Notes: generated by a model not told the origin, from the sequence alone. Shown: positions 22,711 to 34,304, counted from the first letter of the stretch. The stretch is 64,000 nucleotides of DNA from Telopea speciosissima (GCF_018873765.1 NC_057920.1:14397307-14461306), one strand, 5' to 3'. A program made the numbers and translations.

Positions 22711-23251
22711 TAATTCTCAGGTAACCTCTCTGACTTCTTTTCTCTGCTGGGCCGTTGAGTTGTAGCTTGAAGAAATCCACCCAAGGTATGGATTCTTTCC
22801 TTTTGATTTTAGTGTTATTCATTGTTCTCTGTTAATATTGATTCATATCTATGAAAGCCTATTAAACCCTGCGGCTGCTCTGTTTTTAGAGCTTGATTCA
22901 GTGCCCATCGATACATGTATGAGTTCCCTTAAAAATAGTTTCAGATTCTGTTGGTTTTTTTGGTTTGGATGTTCTGGTTTTTTGTGGGAGCTGTTGAAGT
23001 GAGTTGCAAATGTTAATGGAGTTTTGGGGCTATTTGAGATTCTGGGTTTCTAATTTTTGGAGCAAAACCTAAGCACAGTACTGTAGGAACAAATGGGCTC
23101 AAGAAAAGTGATTGGTGTTTAATCTATTAATATAATTCTTGGGGTTTGCCTCACTTCTTAGAAACCTAACCTACCATTTATGATCAACAACCTAGTAATA
23201 TTCACTGGGATCTTGTTGTTGAACAGTAACTTTGAGGAGAATTGAGAATCC

Positions 23252-24290
23252 CTACCTACTTTCTTCTTGAAAGTCTAAATTCATTGGGTTTGAAGCCAAA
23301 AGACCCATTTTTTGGAGGATTTGAATCCACCATGAGCCGTTCAGTGCTTTGATGAATCCTTCTTCCACCATATCCAAATTGGATATATATGTATATATAT
23401 ATGAGGTCTGTCCATAAGAGGTCTGTCCACAGGTGCTCATAAGAGGTCTGTTCACAGGTGAGTGCTGAACACACCACAAGGCTATCAAACAAATGCTCTT
23501 TGCTTTTCTTTTATCTTCTTCTTCTTCAATCCCAAAAAGTTCCATTAGATCCATTATCTCCCCTTTCTCATACTTTTCCCAAGTCCATCTTGGAAGCCAT
23601 TCCTGAGACTCATCATTGAAGTTTCTTCTCCTACCCACAATCTCAAATAAAAGCATACCAAAACTATAAACATCACTTATGAGTCACTGGGAATGGCAAC
23701 CATAGCTCAGGTGCAGCATACCCTGGTGTCCCTCTATAACATGTCATGGTTACATGTGTACTATCCCTATTACAAAGCTTATCTAATCCAAAATCTGCAA
23801 CTTTAGGGCATGGTTTTGAATCAAGAAGAACATTACCTGGCTTTATATCATAGTGAATTATCTGTGTTGACACTCCTCATGCAAGTAGGCAATCCCTTTT
23901 GCTGTCCCAATTGCAATCTTATGTAGCTTCTCCCACTCCATTGACCTCCTGTTCTCCTCCCCAAACAAGAAACTGTCAAGGGATCCTTTCTCCATTATCT
24001 AATTCTCCTTTATCTAATTTGCTTATTGCCAGAAGTTGGAATTATATATATAGGAGAATTAGATTATGAAGCAAGCTGAACTGGCCCTCAATTTCATTCC
24101 CCGTAGCAAGAAATAGCCCAATAACCTGTACCCAAATACCATTGCTATCAAAGCAACCACTTCCCTTTCACCGTCATCAAGTCTGAGCACTTTAATGAAA
24201 GAAGAATTGCATGACCCTGACTCAGGACCTGGATCTGAGCAACTGTACTGGATCTTAATTAGTACCAGACAGTACCATATTGTTTGCATG
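23252..24290 (-). pseudogene. Captured receptor-like kinase gene (LRK10L/PR5K type), broken
   Basis: Reading leftward from 24290: a hydrophobic segment (VVALIAMVFGYRLLGYFLL), then a block near 23990-23910 (MEKGSLDSFLFGEENRRSME). At 23873-23673 the catalytic loop reads [20 protein letters not shown], with [10 protein letters not shown] and [10 protein letters not shown]. It ends with MLLFEIVGRRRNFND and ICLIALWCVQHSPVNRP at 23656-23470. HYD instead of HRD and IKPGNVLLD are usual for the LRK10-like class. The N lobe and ectodomain are missing, several frame breaks occur, and the C terminus runs into a tandem GAGGTCTGTCCA repeat (23401-23460). Confidence 0.85.
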
Positions 24291-24521
24291 AGGGTTTGGA
24301 TTGGTCAGTTAGAGTAGGAGTTATATGGACCAGACCTTACTCATAGCTAGTTTGGTTCAATAGGAAATCACATCAGCAAGAAAGACTGGTCAAAACTGGT
24401 AGATATATAGAACCATCCAAGTATATTTTAATGGCTTCAGTTTGGTATATAGAAGAAACCAGTTGTAGTGTTGGATCACAAACATGAAACAGCCCCATTA
24501 TATAGCTGATTCAGTCAAAAC

Positions 24522-24549
24522 CAGAGAGAGAGAGAGAGAGAGAGAGAGA
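24522..24549. repeat. (AG)n microsatellite
   Basis: Fourteen AG units within the large TIR element. Confidence 0.95.
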
Positions 24550-25732
24550 CTTTATATGGATTATAGTATAACATGAAAGGCAGGCTGCTCTCAAGTCTCA
24601 ACTGATTGTTATAAGATAGCTACAGAACTTAATGTAGTCCTTGTATTGACAAAATTACCCATGCACATTGCATAAATATATCAGTATTGTTTTTATTTTC
24701 CTTTTCAAGTATTTCAACATTTTTGCCACTTACTCCCTAAGTTTTGAAGTAAGATCCACAGCTATAAAAGAGGCTCTTCTAAAAAATTGGGGGATCTACC
24801 TTAATCTGATTCTTTTGAAATGCAGTGAAGTTCCATAAACTCTCTATTTTGTGCAGTGAAGTTCCACTTATTTTTGGGTAACAATTTCTTGAAAAATCGA
24901 AAAGGAATGGAAGAGATAGCTACTGAGAGTATCTTTCTAACTACACCAAACATGGCCCAAAGATCATTAAGAAATCAAATATGATGCAAGTCCTTAGAAT
25001 TAGGATTGAGAGGCCATACCAAACTCCATTACAAGCAATAACACCTACAGCTTCCATCAAAGTAATGAATCGAGTTGATCAAAAGTCCATTCCAAAGCAA
25101 AATAGCAAATGTGATTGGGTCCCATCAGCTCCTAGGAATTTGACCATCGGCTATGTGGTTGGTTCCACAGCAATGTTTGAATGGCTTAGCTGAGGCAATA
25201 AGTGCTGTGGCACAAATAGAGTTTTATTACTCTCATTTCTCTAAGAACATGGCTAACATGGCAATGGCTCTTTTCACATTGGGTATGGCTGCAGGTAACT
25301 TGGATAGGGAGTCTCATAGTGAAGATTGTGGATGAAATTACAACGGGAGAAGGTAAGGAGAGTTGGCAATTTATTGCAAAGCAGCTTTGCTGTTGGAGGA
25401 CCTTTCTCTTGTTTGTAGCTTGAAGGTGTTATTGGTGACTGTTGAAAAATCTGAGTTGGAAATGGAACCAACCACATAGCAAATGTGATTGGGTCCCATC
25501 AGCAAAACCCCTCTATGGAGTGAAATGCTTAAATTGCATACTGGTTACACAGAAGCACAGCTTGTGTAATGTTCTTCTTCTTCTTCTTCTTCTCTTTCTC
25601 ATTGCACCAAAACTGTGTATGTGTGTTTTCATAGTAAAATGTATTTATATCCTTCTCAATTGGGTATTATCATTGAAGCATGGTTTGTGGCATGGTCTCA
25701 TGGTTACTTGTAAATTTCAAACTTTACTTGTT

Positions 25733-25822
25733 GAGTCTTTAGCTCAAATTGGTAGAGCACTTGGAACATGAGGATGTGTCAAGCATGTTCCAAGGGAATG
25801 GTGGTTTGAATCCACCATGACC
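25733..25822 (+). other. tRNA-like sequence with pol III promoter boxes
   Basis: TTAGCTCAAATTGGTAGAGC (25739-25758) fits a tRNA D arm and A box. GGTGGTTTGAATCCACC (25800-25816) fits a T arm and B box, and TTTTT follows at 25823-25827 as a pol III stop. Between them, in place of a normal anticodon arm, is a perfect 11-bp hairpin (CTTGGAACATG/CATGTTCCAAG) with a 13-base loop. Acceptor pairing is imperfect (about 5 of 7). It is probably a tRNA-derived relic or short SINE-like unit, not a working tRNA gene. Confidence 0.45.
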
Positions 25823-26395
25823 CTTTTTATTCAATTGTTCATAGAAGACAATCATGAGCATCATACAATGTTTGCTTCTCTGTGTTTTTTCTTTTCTTTT
25901 CTTTTTTTGTTGATAGTTTGAATGAATTTTGTTGCTTCTCTGGTTTTGAAGAAGCAAAAACGAATGAGACATTTCCTACTTGTATTCTTTAAAACTTTTG
26001 TATGTCTAATCGATCCATAAACTTTTATAATTTATAGTATCAATGGCATTTTTGTAATTTATAGTAACCTATTAGTGCATATCTGTCTTTTTCTTTTAAT
26101 ATACATTTTATTTAGAATTTTAATAAATTTTAATGTCCTAACATCATTGACTTTATATGTATTATATTATTAATGGCAATTTTATAATTTATATTAATCA
26201 ATACAAAACTGTTACAGAAATAGGTTTTATCAAACACCTTTCAGTATTAATAGTGTTCTGGATACGTTTCTAGAACAAGTTTATCAAACACCTTTCAGGA
26301 AGCCAGTAACGTTATTCTGGTAACAGTAACACGAAAATACGTTTTTAATCAGAAACGGCACAGAAACACTAGTAACGTTGTCAAACGGTGCCTTA

Positions 26396-27009
26396 GTATA
26401 TGCTTAATTTGTCTAAGCACAAAGCCAGCATGGTGGATCATATCAAATATAGTGTGTGTAGGACCAGAAATGTAAGATACGTAGTGGCACTAATGATACA
26501 GCGGCCCACATGCTGGGGAAACGAGCAGGAAAAGGATAGGCCAAGTCCAAGTGGATCCTAAAACCTATTCATTATTGCTTTTATGTTCCTATTATTTTTA
26601 GATGCCCTTAATCCTTTTCTGGTTTCAATTTTATGTTTCAGATTTTTATTGTACTAGGACTGAATCTAGTTTAAATTTTCCCTAGTTGCAATGGAATTAG
26701 TATGTTGTGCTCTAAGATTTCTCTCTTCTGCCATGTGCATTCATGGTGTGTGTGTGTGTTAGGCTTTCCTCAACTAGAGTTGGTTTCCAACTCACTCTCT
26801 TCTTCAATTACTTTAAATTCCAGCCTTCAGTTGAGTTTCAGAAGTTATTTGCAGGCACTTTTAGATTTCTAGCAGGTCAGTAACAGCTTTGTTAATATCA
26901 TTCCATCCCCTGTCTTCTGCTACTACCAATACTTTTGAACAAGAAGAATATTTCAGAGGCAGCAACCATATATACTTATTTCTGCATACACATTTTATAC
27001 AATGAGCGT
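26396..27009. other. Spacer between TIR element and truncated copia
   Basis: AT-rich, with a TG dinucleotide run at 26748-26758. On the minus strand, 27010-26861 continues the open frame from the copia reverse transcriptase but no longer resembles it. The left breakpoint of the copia element therefore lies near 27010. Confidence 0.5.
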
Positions 27010-27995
27010 GCTTCAATCGACAAACCTTTCCTTGGTTGCTGTCACAAGAGAACCCTGGTGGAATGTCCATGTATACTTCTTCATCGAGTTCCCCATTGAG
27101 GAAAGCATTCTTCACATCAAGCTGTTGTAAGTCCCATCCAAAATTAACTGCACAAGATAATAGTACTCTGACAGTATTTAGCTTAGCGACAGGGGCAAAG
27201 GTCTCCTGGTAGTCAATCCCATATGTCTTGAGTAAATCCTTTGGCCACAAGACGTGCCTTATACCTATCCACAGTTCCATCCACCTTCTGTTTCACCACA
27301 AACACCCACTTGCATCCAACAGTCCGTTTCCCTGGTGGAAGAGTCATAAACTCCCATGTGTTATTTTTTTTCAAGGCGTCCATTTCTTCCATCATTGCTG
27401 CCTTCCACTTTCCATCTGTAAGAGCTTCCTGCCAATTTTGAGGAATACGAATAGAAGCGAGAGAGGAAACAAATACACGAAAAGATGGAGAAAGAGAATC
27501 ATAAGAAACAACATGAGATAAAGGGTGTTGAGTGCAAGTTCTCACAGCAATGGGGAGATCCAAGGAAGAAGGATTACCAGGTGGAGAAGTAGGTTCTGGA
27601 TCCGGGGTTGGCAGTTGGACAGGAATTGGTGTCATAGTGGATTGTAGCTCCCTATGTCTGGTCCTGTGCCGTGAAAAAACCTTCAAATTTGACGTATCAA
27701 TCATCCGCTGAAATTCACCAATGGTTCTTTGGACTGGGGTGACCTCCCCTTGAGCAGGAACAGTATCTCCCCCTGAAGGAGAATGGGAAGCCTCCCCCTG
27801 TGTAGGAATCTCTCCCCCTGTCGTAGAGGGAAGGGTAGGGGTAGGCATACTCGGGACAATAGGGGTAGACTCATCATAAACATGCCGAAGAGGGGGGTCA
27901 ATGGTCAACACATCTTCACTAGGACTCTCCCCCTGAAGAGGTGGGGACGAATAATAGGAGAGAGTTTCATGAAAGATAACATCCATACTTACCAT
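27010..27995 (-). pseudogene. Copia integrase-RT linker and reverse transcriptase start
   Basis: From 27995 leftward, a Pro/Ser/Thr-rich linker leads into WQEALTDGKWKAAMMEEMDA, NNTWEFMTLPPGKRTVGCKW and [12 protein letters not shown] frame shift near 27250 is followed by [40 protein letters not shown] and YMDIPPGF. These are the standard copia RT opening blocks. The YVDD active site is absent because the element is cut off before it. Confidence 0.93.
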
Positions 27996-29157
27996 GGTAC
28001 GGCGGGCAGGAGGATAATAACATTGTACCCTTTTTGGGTGGCAGAGTAACCTAAAAAAATGCAGCGGAGGCTGCGGGGTTCAAGTTTGCCAAGAGATCTA
28101 GTATCCCTAGCATAACAGACACGCCCAAAAACCTTAGGGGGTACAATATAAGAGCCAGAGCCAGAGCCAGATAAGAGCTCAATAGGGGACTTAGAATCAA
28201 GGACCCGAGTCGGCAGCCTATTAATCAAATAGGCGGCAGTAAGGACAGCATCCCCCCAATAAAAGGAGAGAACATGACGAGCAAACATTAGGGCCCGGGC
28301 CACCTCCAAGAGATGGCGATTCTTTCTCTCAGCCACCCCATTTTGGGCGGGAGTATCAACACAACTGGTTTGATGTAAAATGCCATGGGAAGAAAGGTAT
28401 CTTTGGAATTGACATTCCATATACTCTTTCCCATTATCACTCAAAATCTTAAGAGTGCCATTAAATTGGGTTAGGATCATCTTATGAAAATGCTGAAAAC
28501 AAGAGAAGACTTCACTCTTGTTATGCATGAGATAGACCCAAGTGAAACGGGAATGACAGTCAATGAAGGTAACAAACCATCGCTGGCCATGAAGAGAGGC
28601 CTTACGACTAGGGCCCCACACATCACTATGAATTAGGTGAAATAGGGAAGAGAACTCCTTTTCTTAGATATAGGATAATTAGATCGTGTCTGTTTGGCCA
28701 AGACACATGGCTCACAAAAAAATTCTTCCTTATTGCAATTTTTAAACAAATGGGGAAATAAAAGAGATAATGTGCCCAAAGAGGGGTGTCCTAATCTAGA
28801 ATGCCATTGGTGAAGTTCAGAAGAAGAAGATGGTGGACATAACTGAGAAGGCAAAGCCTGGTGCGGTCCATCATCAAAAAGATACAATCCATTATGTAGC
28901 CTACCTGATCCAATCGTCCTCCCCGAGTCCAGTTTCTGAAAGACACAATGAGTAGGAAAAAAGGTCACTTTGCAATTCAGATTATTGGTAATACTACTAA
29001 TAGAGAGAAGATTAGTAGTAAAATTAGGAATGTGCAAAACAGAGGAAAGGGAAAGTGATGGGGAACAACTGATGGACCCCTTACCAGAAATAGAAGAGAG
29101 GGAACCATCAGCCACCCGAACTTTATCTTGCCAGAAGAAGGGGAATATGTAAAACAA
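27989..29157 (-). pseudogene. Copia GAG-pre-integrase and integrase region
   Basis: 29157-28633 carries HSRLGHPSLGTLSLLFP and CEPCVLAKQTRSNYP, the HHCC-type GAG-pre-integrase. 28621-27989 carries WFVTFIDCHSRFTWVYLM, KILSDNGKEY, TSCVDTPAQNGVAERKNRHL and GRVCYARDTRSLGKLEPRSL. These are integrase core blocks with the DDE-type residues D...D...E visible around ID.HSRF, SDNGKEY and NGVAERKNR. A stop between the two parts breaks the polyprotein. Confidence 0.9.
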
Positions 29158-29385
29158 AGATTAGAAGAACCTGTCATGTGATCAGTGGCACCGAAGTCTA
29201 TAATCCAGGGAGCGGAGACAACCGATGCACAGTGACCAGCAAAGGAAATACCTGAGCGGACAAAGTGTGAACACGATAGAGTGGAATGACCGGCAGAACA
29301 GATGTAGCAGAGGCAGCGGAAGCGTAATATATGTTGGAGAGCTTGGAATTCTTCCTGGGAGAAGTTGTCGTGGTGCGTGTTGGAG

Positions 29386-30290
29386 CTACACTTTCGGTGT
29401 GATTGGCTTTGTTTTTAGGTTTAGCACGGCCACGTTTAGCCTCAAAATCAGCAGGCTTCCCATGTAATTTCCAGCACTGGGCCTTAGTGTGATAGAGTTT
29501 ATTGCAATGGTCACACTTGACAGGCTCCCGGGTAGGGGCAGCAGCAGTAGCAGTGGCAGTAGCATTAGTATCCGATGGAGTAGCTTTAGAACCAGCAGCC
29601 TGTAGGGCTGATCTTTAGAACCAGCAGCTCGACGGGTTTCCTCAGTAAGAACAAAGGAGAAGGTCTGCTCCAATGTAGGGAATGGTACCCGACCAAGTAC
29701 TTGCACACGGATGGGATCATAATCAGCATTAAGACCAGCCAGGAAGTCATAAATGCGAAATTTGTCCACATAGGCTGAATAAGCAGTAACATCAGCAGCT
29801 GTGGTAGGCTGAAAAGGGGCATAATGGTCCAATTGTTGCCACATACTTTTGAGGACAGTATAGTACTTAGTCACGGACAGCTCCTTTTGGGAAGTAGAAG
29901 AGAGTGTTTTCCGGATGTCATATACCTGTGCATCGTTCCCCAATTGGCCATACGTGCCTTTAGCAGCAGCCCAAATTTGTGCAGTAGTATCAAGAAGAAG
30001 GTACTGGCTGGAAAGGTCCTGTGGCATGGAGTTCAAGATGAAGGACATAACCATGGCATCATTAGCAGCCCATCGAGTCTTGGCAGGCCCTTCTTCAGTA
30101 GGCAGTTTAGAAGTGCCAGTAAGATGCCCACTGAGTCCTCTACCAGCCACAGTTAAAGACAGAGATCAGGCCCATATGAGATAATTAGTGCCATCGAGCT
30201 TAATGGAGGCAGCATAAGGGAGGAATTCTGTCCGGGACTAAGAATCTCCTCCAGAGTGGGCTGTGGTAACCTCTGAGTCTCCCATATTGG
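29386..30290 (-). pseudogene. Copia gag (UBN2-type) with zinc knuckle
   Basis: At 30150-29640 the frame reads KTRWAANDAMVMSFILNSMP, IWAAAKGTYGQLGNDAQVYD and FLAGLNADYDPIRVQVLGRV, as in copia gag. In a neighbouring frame near 29520-29480 a CCHC knuckle, CDHCNKLYHTKAQC, is intact. A few residues of the N-terminal LDGTNYL block lie upstream at about 30195-30180. Gag packages element RNA; frame shifts disable this copy. Confidence 0.88.
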
Positions 30291-31028
30291 AGAGAAGAGA
30301 GCAGCAGCATAAAAAAACAGATATACAAGGCCTGATTAAGCCCTGTGGTAACAGAAGTTGGAGGACAGCAACAAACTGCCCTAAAACCAAAATCGAGAAG
30401 CAGGGTTTTTAGGAAAAAAAACCCTATAAGAGGTAATCGATTTGGTTTAGGGGTCTTCAAAGGCTGAGAACAAATTCTGCAGATATGAGGTCTTCAAATG
30501 CTGAGAAAATTCTGCAGAGATGATGCTGATTTGATGAAGTAGCTTCTCCAGAAAATCCACACAGAGAACTAGAAAAAACCAAAATCGATAAAGTGGGGGT
30601 TTTTCAAAAAACCCTGAAAGTAGATCGATTGAGGAGATGCTTCAATCTGGAGAAGAGAACCTGTGATAGCAGCTGTCCAATATAAACTGCAGGAATGGAT
30701 CCCAATAAGCAAACCAGTTTCAAATTGAGAGAGGAGACTGATCTGCAAGAGGGGAGAGCTCCAAACAAAATCGCAGAGGAATGCGCAGCAGCTATCGATC
30801 CAAAAAACCTGTTAAAGCATTAAGGGATGAGGTGATTAATTAGGGCAGCATCTAAACAACAGATCACCTCATTAGATCTGCCCTAATCCAGAAGAAGAAA
30901 CCAAAAAAATGTGAAGAAGATCGAGTGGAAGAAGGGGGGGGGGGAAGAGGGGATCGAATGGAAGAAGAAGGAGAAGAGAGAACAATGGAGGGGGGGGGGC
31001 TAATAGGCAGGCTCGATCAGAGATTACT

Positions 31029-31040
31029 GCTCTGATACCA
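31029..31040 (-). promoter_or_regulatory. Primer-binding site of copia element 1 (initiator tRNA-Met type)
   Basis: On the minus strand the bases directly after the LTR read TGGTATCAGAGC, the classic sequence complementary to the 3' end of plant initiator tRNA-Met. Confidence 0.9.
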
Positions 31041-31354
31041 TGTAAAAAGCAGTGAATATTAATGCTTGAATGATCTGAACTGATCATCCAGCCCCTTATT
31101 TATAATAATCCCAAAATACAATCAAAGTATGAATCCCCCCCCCTCCAATCCTAATCCTACTAGGAATTCCCACTACAACTAGGAATCCCAAGTAGAGATC
31201 AGATAGGAGGTTAAAACCAGAAAAGAAGATAAAAATAAAATATAAAATAACTAGAACAATAATACCAAATTACCCCTATCGGGTAAGACAGCCTATCTCA
31301 AACAGGAAAAAGACCAGAATACCCCTACGGTGGATATTCTGGTATATCTCAACA
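31041..31354 (-). repeat. 5' LTR of copia element 1
   Basis: On the minus strand it starts TGTTGAGATATACCAG (31354 leftward) and ends TTTTTACA next to the primer-binding site, a TG...CA-bounded LTR of 314 bp. No partner LTR is seen in the window, because the left end of the element is missing. Confidence 0.85.
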
Positions 31355-31706
31355 CAATGAATGAAGTACTTATCCTCCAAGCCTTGTTCTGCTTCTGACA
31401 AGGTGAAGAGGTCCCATTTTATTAGCGTTGACATGGTATAGTGTGTACTAGTCCTGAAGGATCTGACAAGGTGAAGAAGTCCCTGCCGCTAGTCCCTAAA
31501 GGATCTGAAGAAGGATCTTCTCCAAGGGCATCTGTGCTGGAGAATGGAAACAAAAACAACATTTTGTTTGATGCTGTAAGTTTAGCTGGTTGTTCATGTT
31601 TTCCCATTCATAAGCAGTTGAGAATGTTCCTTTTTGGAAGTTAAATAGTCTGAACATGGTTGTCTCTTTGAAATATATTCAGTATTACGGGATCTGGATT
31701 GGAAAC
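31355..31706. other. Host sequence between the two copia elements, exon-like
   Basis: An open + frame (31441-31560) reads SPEGSDKVKKSLPLVPKGSE and ENGNKNNILFDA, then GTAAGT. At 31678 an acceptor-like ATTCAG precedes YYGIWIG, which is cut by the second copia element; its right flank (38443) gives the rest, ending in TAA. I do not recognise the protein. It may be part of a gene broken by the insertion. Confidence 0.35.
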
Positions 31707-32646
31707 TGTAGCTGATTATAACCCTAAATAACCAGAGCCGAGAGGATGGAGAAGAGGAAGGGGGGACTGTCTAAAGATGAATAAATTGAACTAAGCAGTC
31801 CCCCCACGGTGCCTTTATTTATATACAAAACAGATTACAAGAGAGTAATGCCGAACTCGACCTCGAACTAGGGAAACCAGTGGGAGATCGGTTGTAGCAG
31901 GATCAATACAACAAAACAAACAAAATTAAATAACTAAACTCTTTTATTGCTATTTTTGGTTTACATATGAAGGAGAACTTAAAAGGATAAGTAAAAAGAA
32001 GAAGAAAGGGATATAGAAGGGGGGGATAGGATCAGCTATCTCAGCCCATCATCCTCTCAGCTAGGGCTTCTCACCACGGTATCTCACCGTTGCCGCATCT
32101 CACAGCTTCATCAATAGCTCTTTCCTCTTCAATCTTTGTCTCTTTTCTGTTCAGCCATATACATGTATTTATAATAAAACAACCCAATCCTAATCTAAGT
32201 AAAAAAAAAAAAAAACACTAATTAATAAAACCTATAAAATAGAAACTAGAATTTAACTAGTATTCTTAACAGAACTAGGATTCCCAATTAGGATTACAAC
32301 TCAAATAGGAAACTAAATCAACTCCCTAAGCCAATAGTCCATATCAACCCCCAAATCACTGTTCACATGAACAGTGTCGCGTGAACAGTACCACGAGGTA
32401 ACAGTAACTTTTTTTTTTGGGTGGCTTTCTTCATGCTTCGATCTACATCAGAAAGGACTCCTAATCCTATAAGGAATCACAAAATAAGAATCATAGTTAC
32501 AATGGAAATCAAACTAGGACTTAAACTAGGCTAACCCTAATCACAAACATAAAAGGAGACACATAGGAGGGTAGGGATCTCAATTAGAATAAGGAATATT
32601 CTAATCGAGAGCATCCACAGTCCTATATACTCGATACACTTCAACA
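31707..32646 (-). repeat. 3' LTR of copia element 2, split by an insertion
   Basis: Matches 38087-38442 over 31707-31845 and 32456-32646. The 605 bases between do not match and are bounded by GAGAG and GAAAG. Confidence 0.88.
31846..32450. mobile_element. Solo LTR-like insertion inside copia element 2's left LTR
   Basis: Comparison with the intact right LTR shows a 605-bp insertion after GAGAG (31841-31845). The sequence resumes after GAAAG (32451-32455), consistent with a 5-bp duplication carrying one change. The insert ends ACATCA, holds LTR-like features (a CATGTATTTATAATAAAAC promoter-like stretch) and has no coding region. This is what recombination between the LTRs of a later retrotransposon would leave. 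Confidence 0.7.
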
Positions 32647-32787
32647 CTGCCCCTCAAGCTGGAGCGTACAAATCACCTAGACCCAGCTTGGACCAACTTC
32701 TTCGAAAAGCAGGTCCAAACAGCGGTTTGGTAAACATATCACCAATTTGGTTAATAGTCTAAACAAATGGAGTATAAACCAACTTCT

Positions 32788-33247
32788 TCATAACAGCATC
32801 CCGAACAAAGTGACAATCAACTTCAATGTGCTTGGTCCTCTCATAAACACTGGATTGCTTGCAATATAAATAGTAGCTTGATTTTCACAAAACATCTTCA
32901 TAGGTTGAGTGATAGGAAACCCCAACTCTTGAAGTAATGAATTTATCCATATTAACTCAGCTGTAGTATGTGCCATTGCCCGAATGCCCGATACTCAGCC
33001 TTAGCACAGATCTAGCAATAGTAGTTTGTTTCTTGCTTTTCCTGGTGACTAAATTATCACCTACAAAGGTACAATAACTAGTAGTAGAACGTCTATCACC
33101 ATCAACACCAGCCCAATCAGCATTAGAAAACCCAACTAGATTAACATTTCGATTAGGTTGATAAATAACACCCTTTCCAAGTGCACATTTTAGGTAATGT
33201 AACACACGACAAAAAGCATCCCAGTGAATTTTCTTTGTTGTTTGCAT
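32788..33247 (-). pseudogene. Copia RNase H domain
   Basis: 33247-32957 reads HYLKCALGKGVIYQPNRNVN, GFSNADWAGVDGDRRSTTSY and LVTRKSKKQTTIARS. After a frame shift, 32976-32788 continues AHTTAELIWINSLLQELGFP and MFCENQATIYIASNPVF. The order matches copia RNase H (DADWAG, KSKKQ, S.AEAEY-like, D/ENQ.A). It removes RNA from hybrids during replication; here it is broken. Confidence 0.9.
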
Positions 33248-33286
33248 AAACTGATTAATAACTCCAACAGCAAAGGATATATATGG

Positions 33287-34304
33287 TCAAGTAACAGTAA
33301 GGAAAATAAGTTTCCCAACTAATCTTCTATACCGATGTACATCTGTAAAATCTTCACTCTCACTGGAACCAAGGTTTTGATGAGGATCTATGGGAGTATC
33401 TACTGGTTTGGAAGCAAGCATTTCAGTTTCAGACAGAAGGTCAAGGACATATTTCCTTTGTGATAAGCTAACTCCTTTCTTACTTCGTAAAACTTCAATA
33501 CCATGAAAATACTTGAGAACACCCAATTCTTTCATCTGAAAATGTTGACGAAGATAAGACTTAATTTGAGCAATACTAGAAGCATCATTACCAGATATAA
33601 TAATATCATCCACATAAACTACCATCACAATTACCTTTGAATTCTGGTGACGAACAAAGACGGAATGGTCAAAATAATACTGTGAGAACCCAAACTGAGT
33701 TACAATGGAGCTGAACTTATTAAACCATGCTCTTGGAGACTGTTTCAACCCATAGATTGCCTTAAGAAGCTTACATATTTTGGTGGAATTCTCCCCCTAA
33801 GCAACATACCCTGGAGGTTGCTCCATATAAACTACCTTACCTCTTGAAGACTGTTTCAACCCATAGTTTGGCTTAAGAAGTTTACATACTTTGGTGGAAT
33901 TCTCCCCCTAAGCAACATACCTTAGAGGTTGCTCCATGTAAACTACCTCTTGAAGATCACCATAGAGAAAAGCATTTTTAATATTCATATGATACGAGGG
34001 CCAATCTAAGTTTACAGCTAGAGAAATAAGAACACAAACAGAGTTTATGTGGGTGACAGGCGAGAAAGTTTCAAAATAATCTACACCATACGCTTGAGTA
34101 TAGCCTTTAGCCGCTCAACAGAACCATCCGGATTGTATTTTGATAGTATAAACCCATCGACATTTGACAAGATCTTTCCCAGTAGGTAATGGAACCAGAT
34201 CCAAGTCTTTCTAGACAATAAAACATCCATCTCTGTGTCAATTGCTGCCTTTCACCTAGGGTGAGAAAAAGCCTCATGGTGGGTTTTGGGAACATATTGC
34301 TCAA
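33287..34304 (-). pseudogene. Copia reverse transcriptase, with internal tandem duplication
   Basis: 33748-33287 carries KQSPRAWFNKFSSIVTQFGF, VIVMVVYVDDIIISGND with the YVDD active site, and RKYVLDLLSETEML. The upstream RT start (34304-33950) is in pieces. A 106-111 bp unit is tandemly duplicated (33731-33841 and 33842-33947), repeating the stretch before KQSPRAWF and shifting the frame. The enzyme is inactive. Confidence 0.9.

Larger units (their letters stand above)
21063..26395. mobile_element. PIF/Harbinger-like 5.3 kb TIR element with captured host genes
   Basis: The left end (GGCACCGTTTGACAACGTT from 21066) is the exact inverse of the right end (AACGTTGTCAAACGGTGCC, to 26392). TTA lies directly outside both ends (21063-21065 and 26393-26395), the 3-bp target duplication typical of PIF/Harbinger transposons. 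Secondary inverted words follow: TGTTTCTGTGCC inside the left end and GGCACAGAAACA inside the right. No transposase is readable. The 5,327-bp interior instead carries broken copies of an F-box/LRR gene, a PPR gene and, in the opposite direction, a receptor kinase gene. It is thus a non-autonomous element with transduplicated host sequence. Confidence 0.8.
27010..31354 (-). mobile_element. Ty1/copia LTR retrotransposon, truncated inside reverse transcriptase
   Basis: Running leftward: one LTR (31354-31041), primer-binding site, gag with zinc knuckle, GAG-pre-integrase, integrase, linker and the first third of reverse transcriptase. This is the Ty1/copia order. Similarity stops near 27010, so the rest of pol and the other LTR are missing. 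Frame breaks lie between gag and pol (29386/29157), near 27990 and near 27250. It cannot be active. Confidence 0.93.

Noticed and set aside
23401-23460. CRISPR-like spaced repeats (GAGGTCTGTCCA)
   Set aside because: Only three imperfect units with no regular spacers, in a plant nuclear genome; a simple local duplication explains them.
25733-25822. A functional tRNA gene
   Set aside because: The anticodon arm is replaced by an 11-bp hairpin and acceptor pairing is poor, so it is listed only as tRNA-like.
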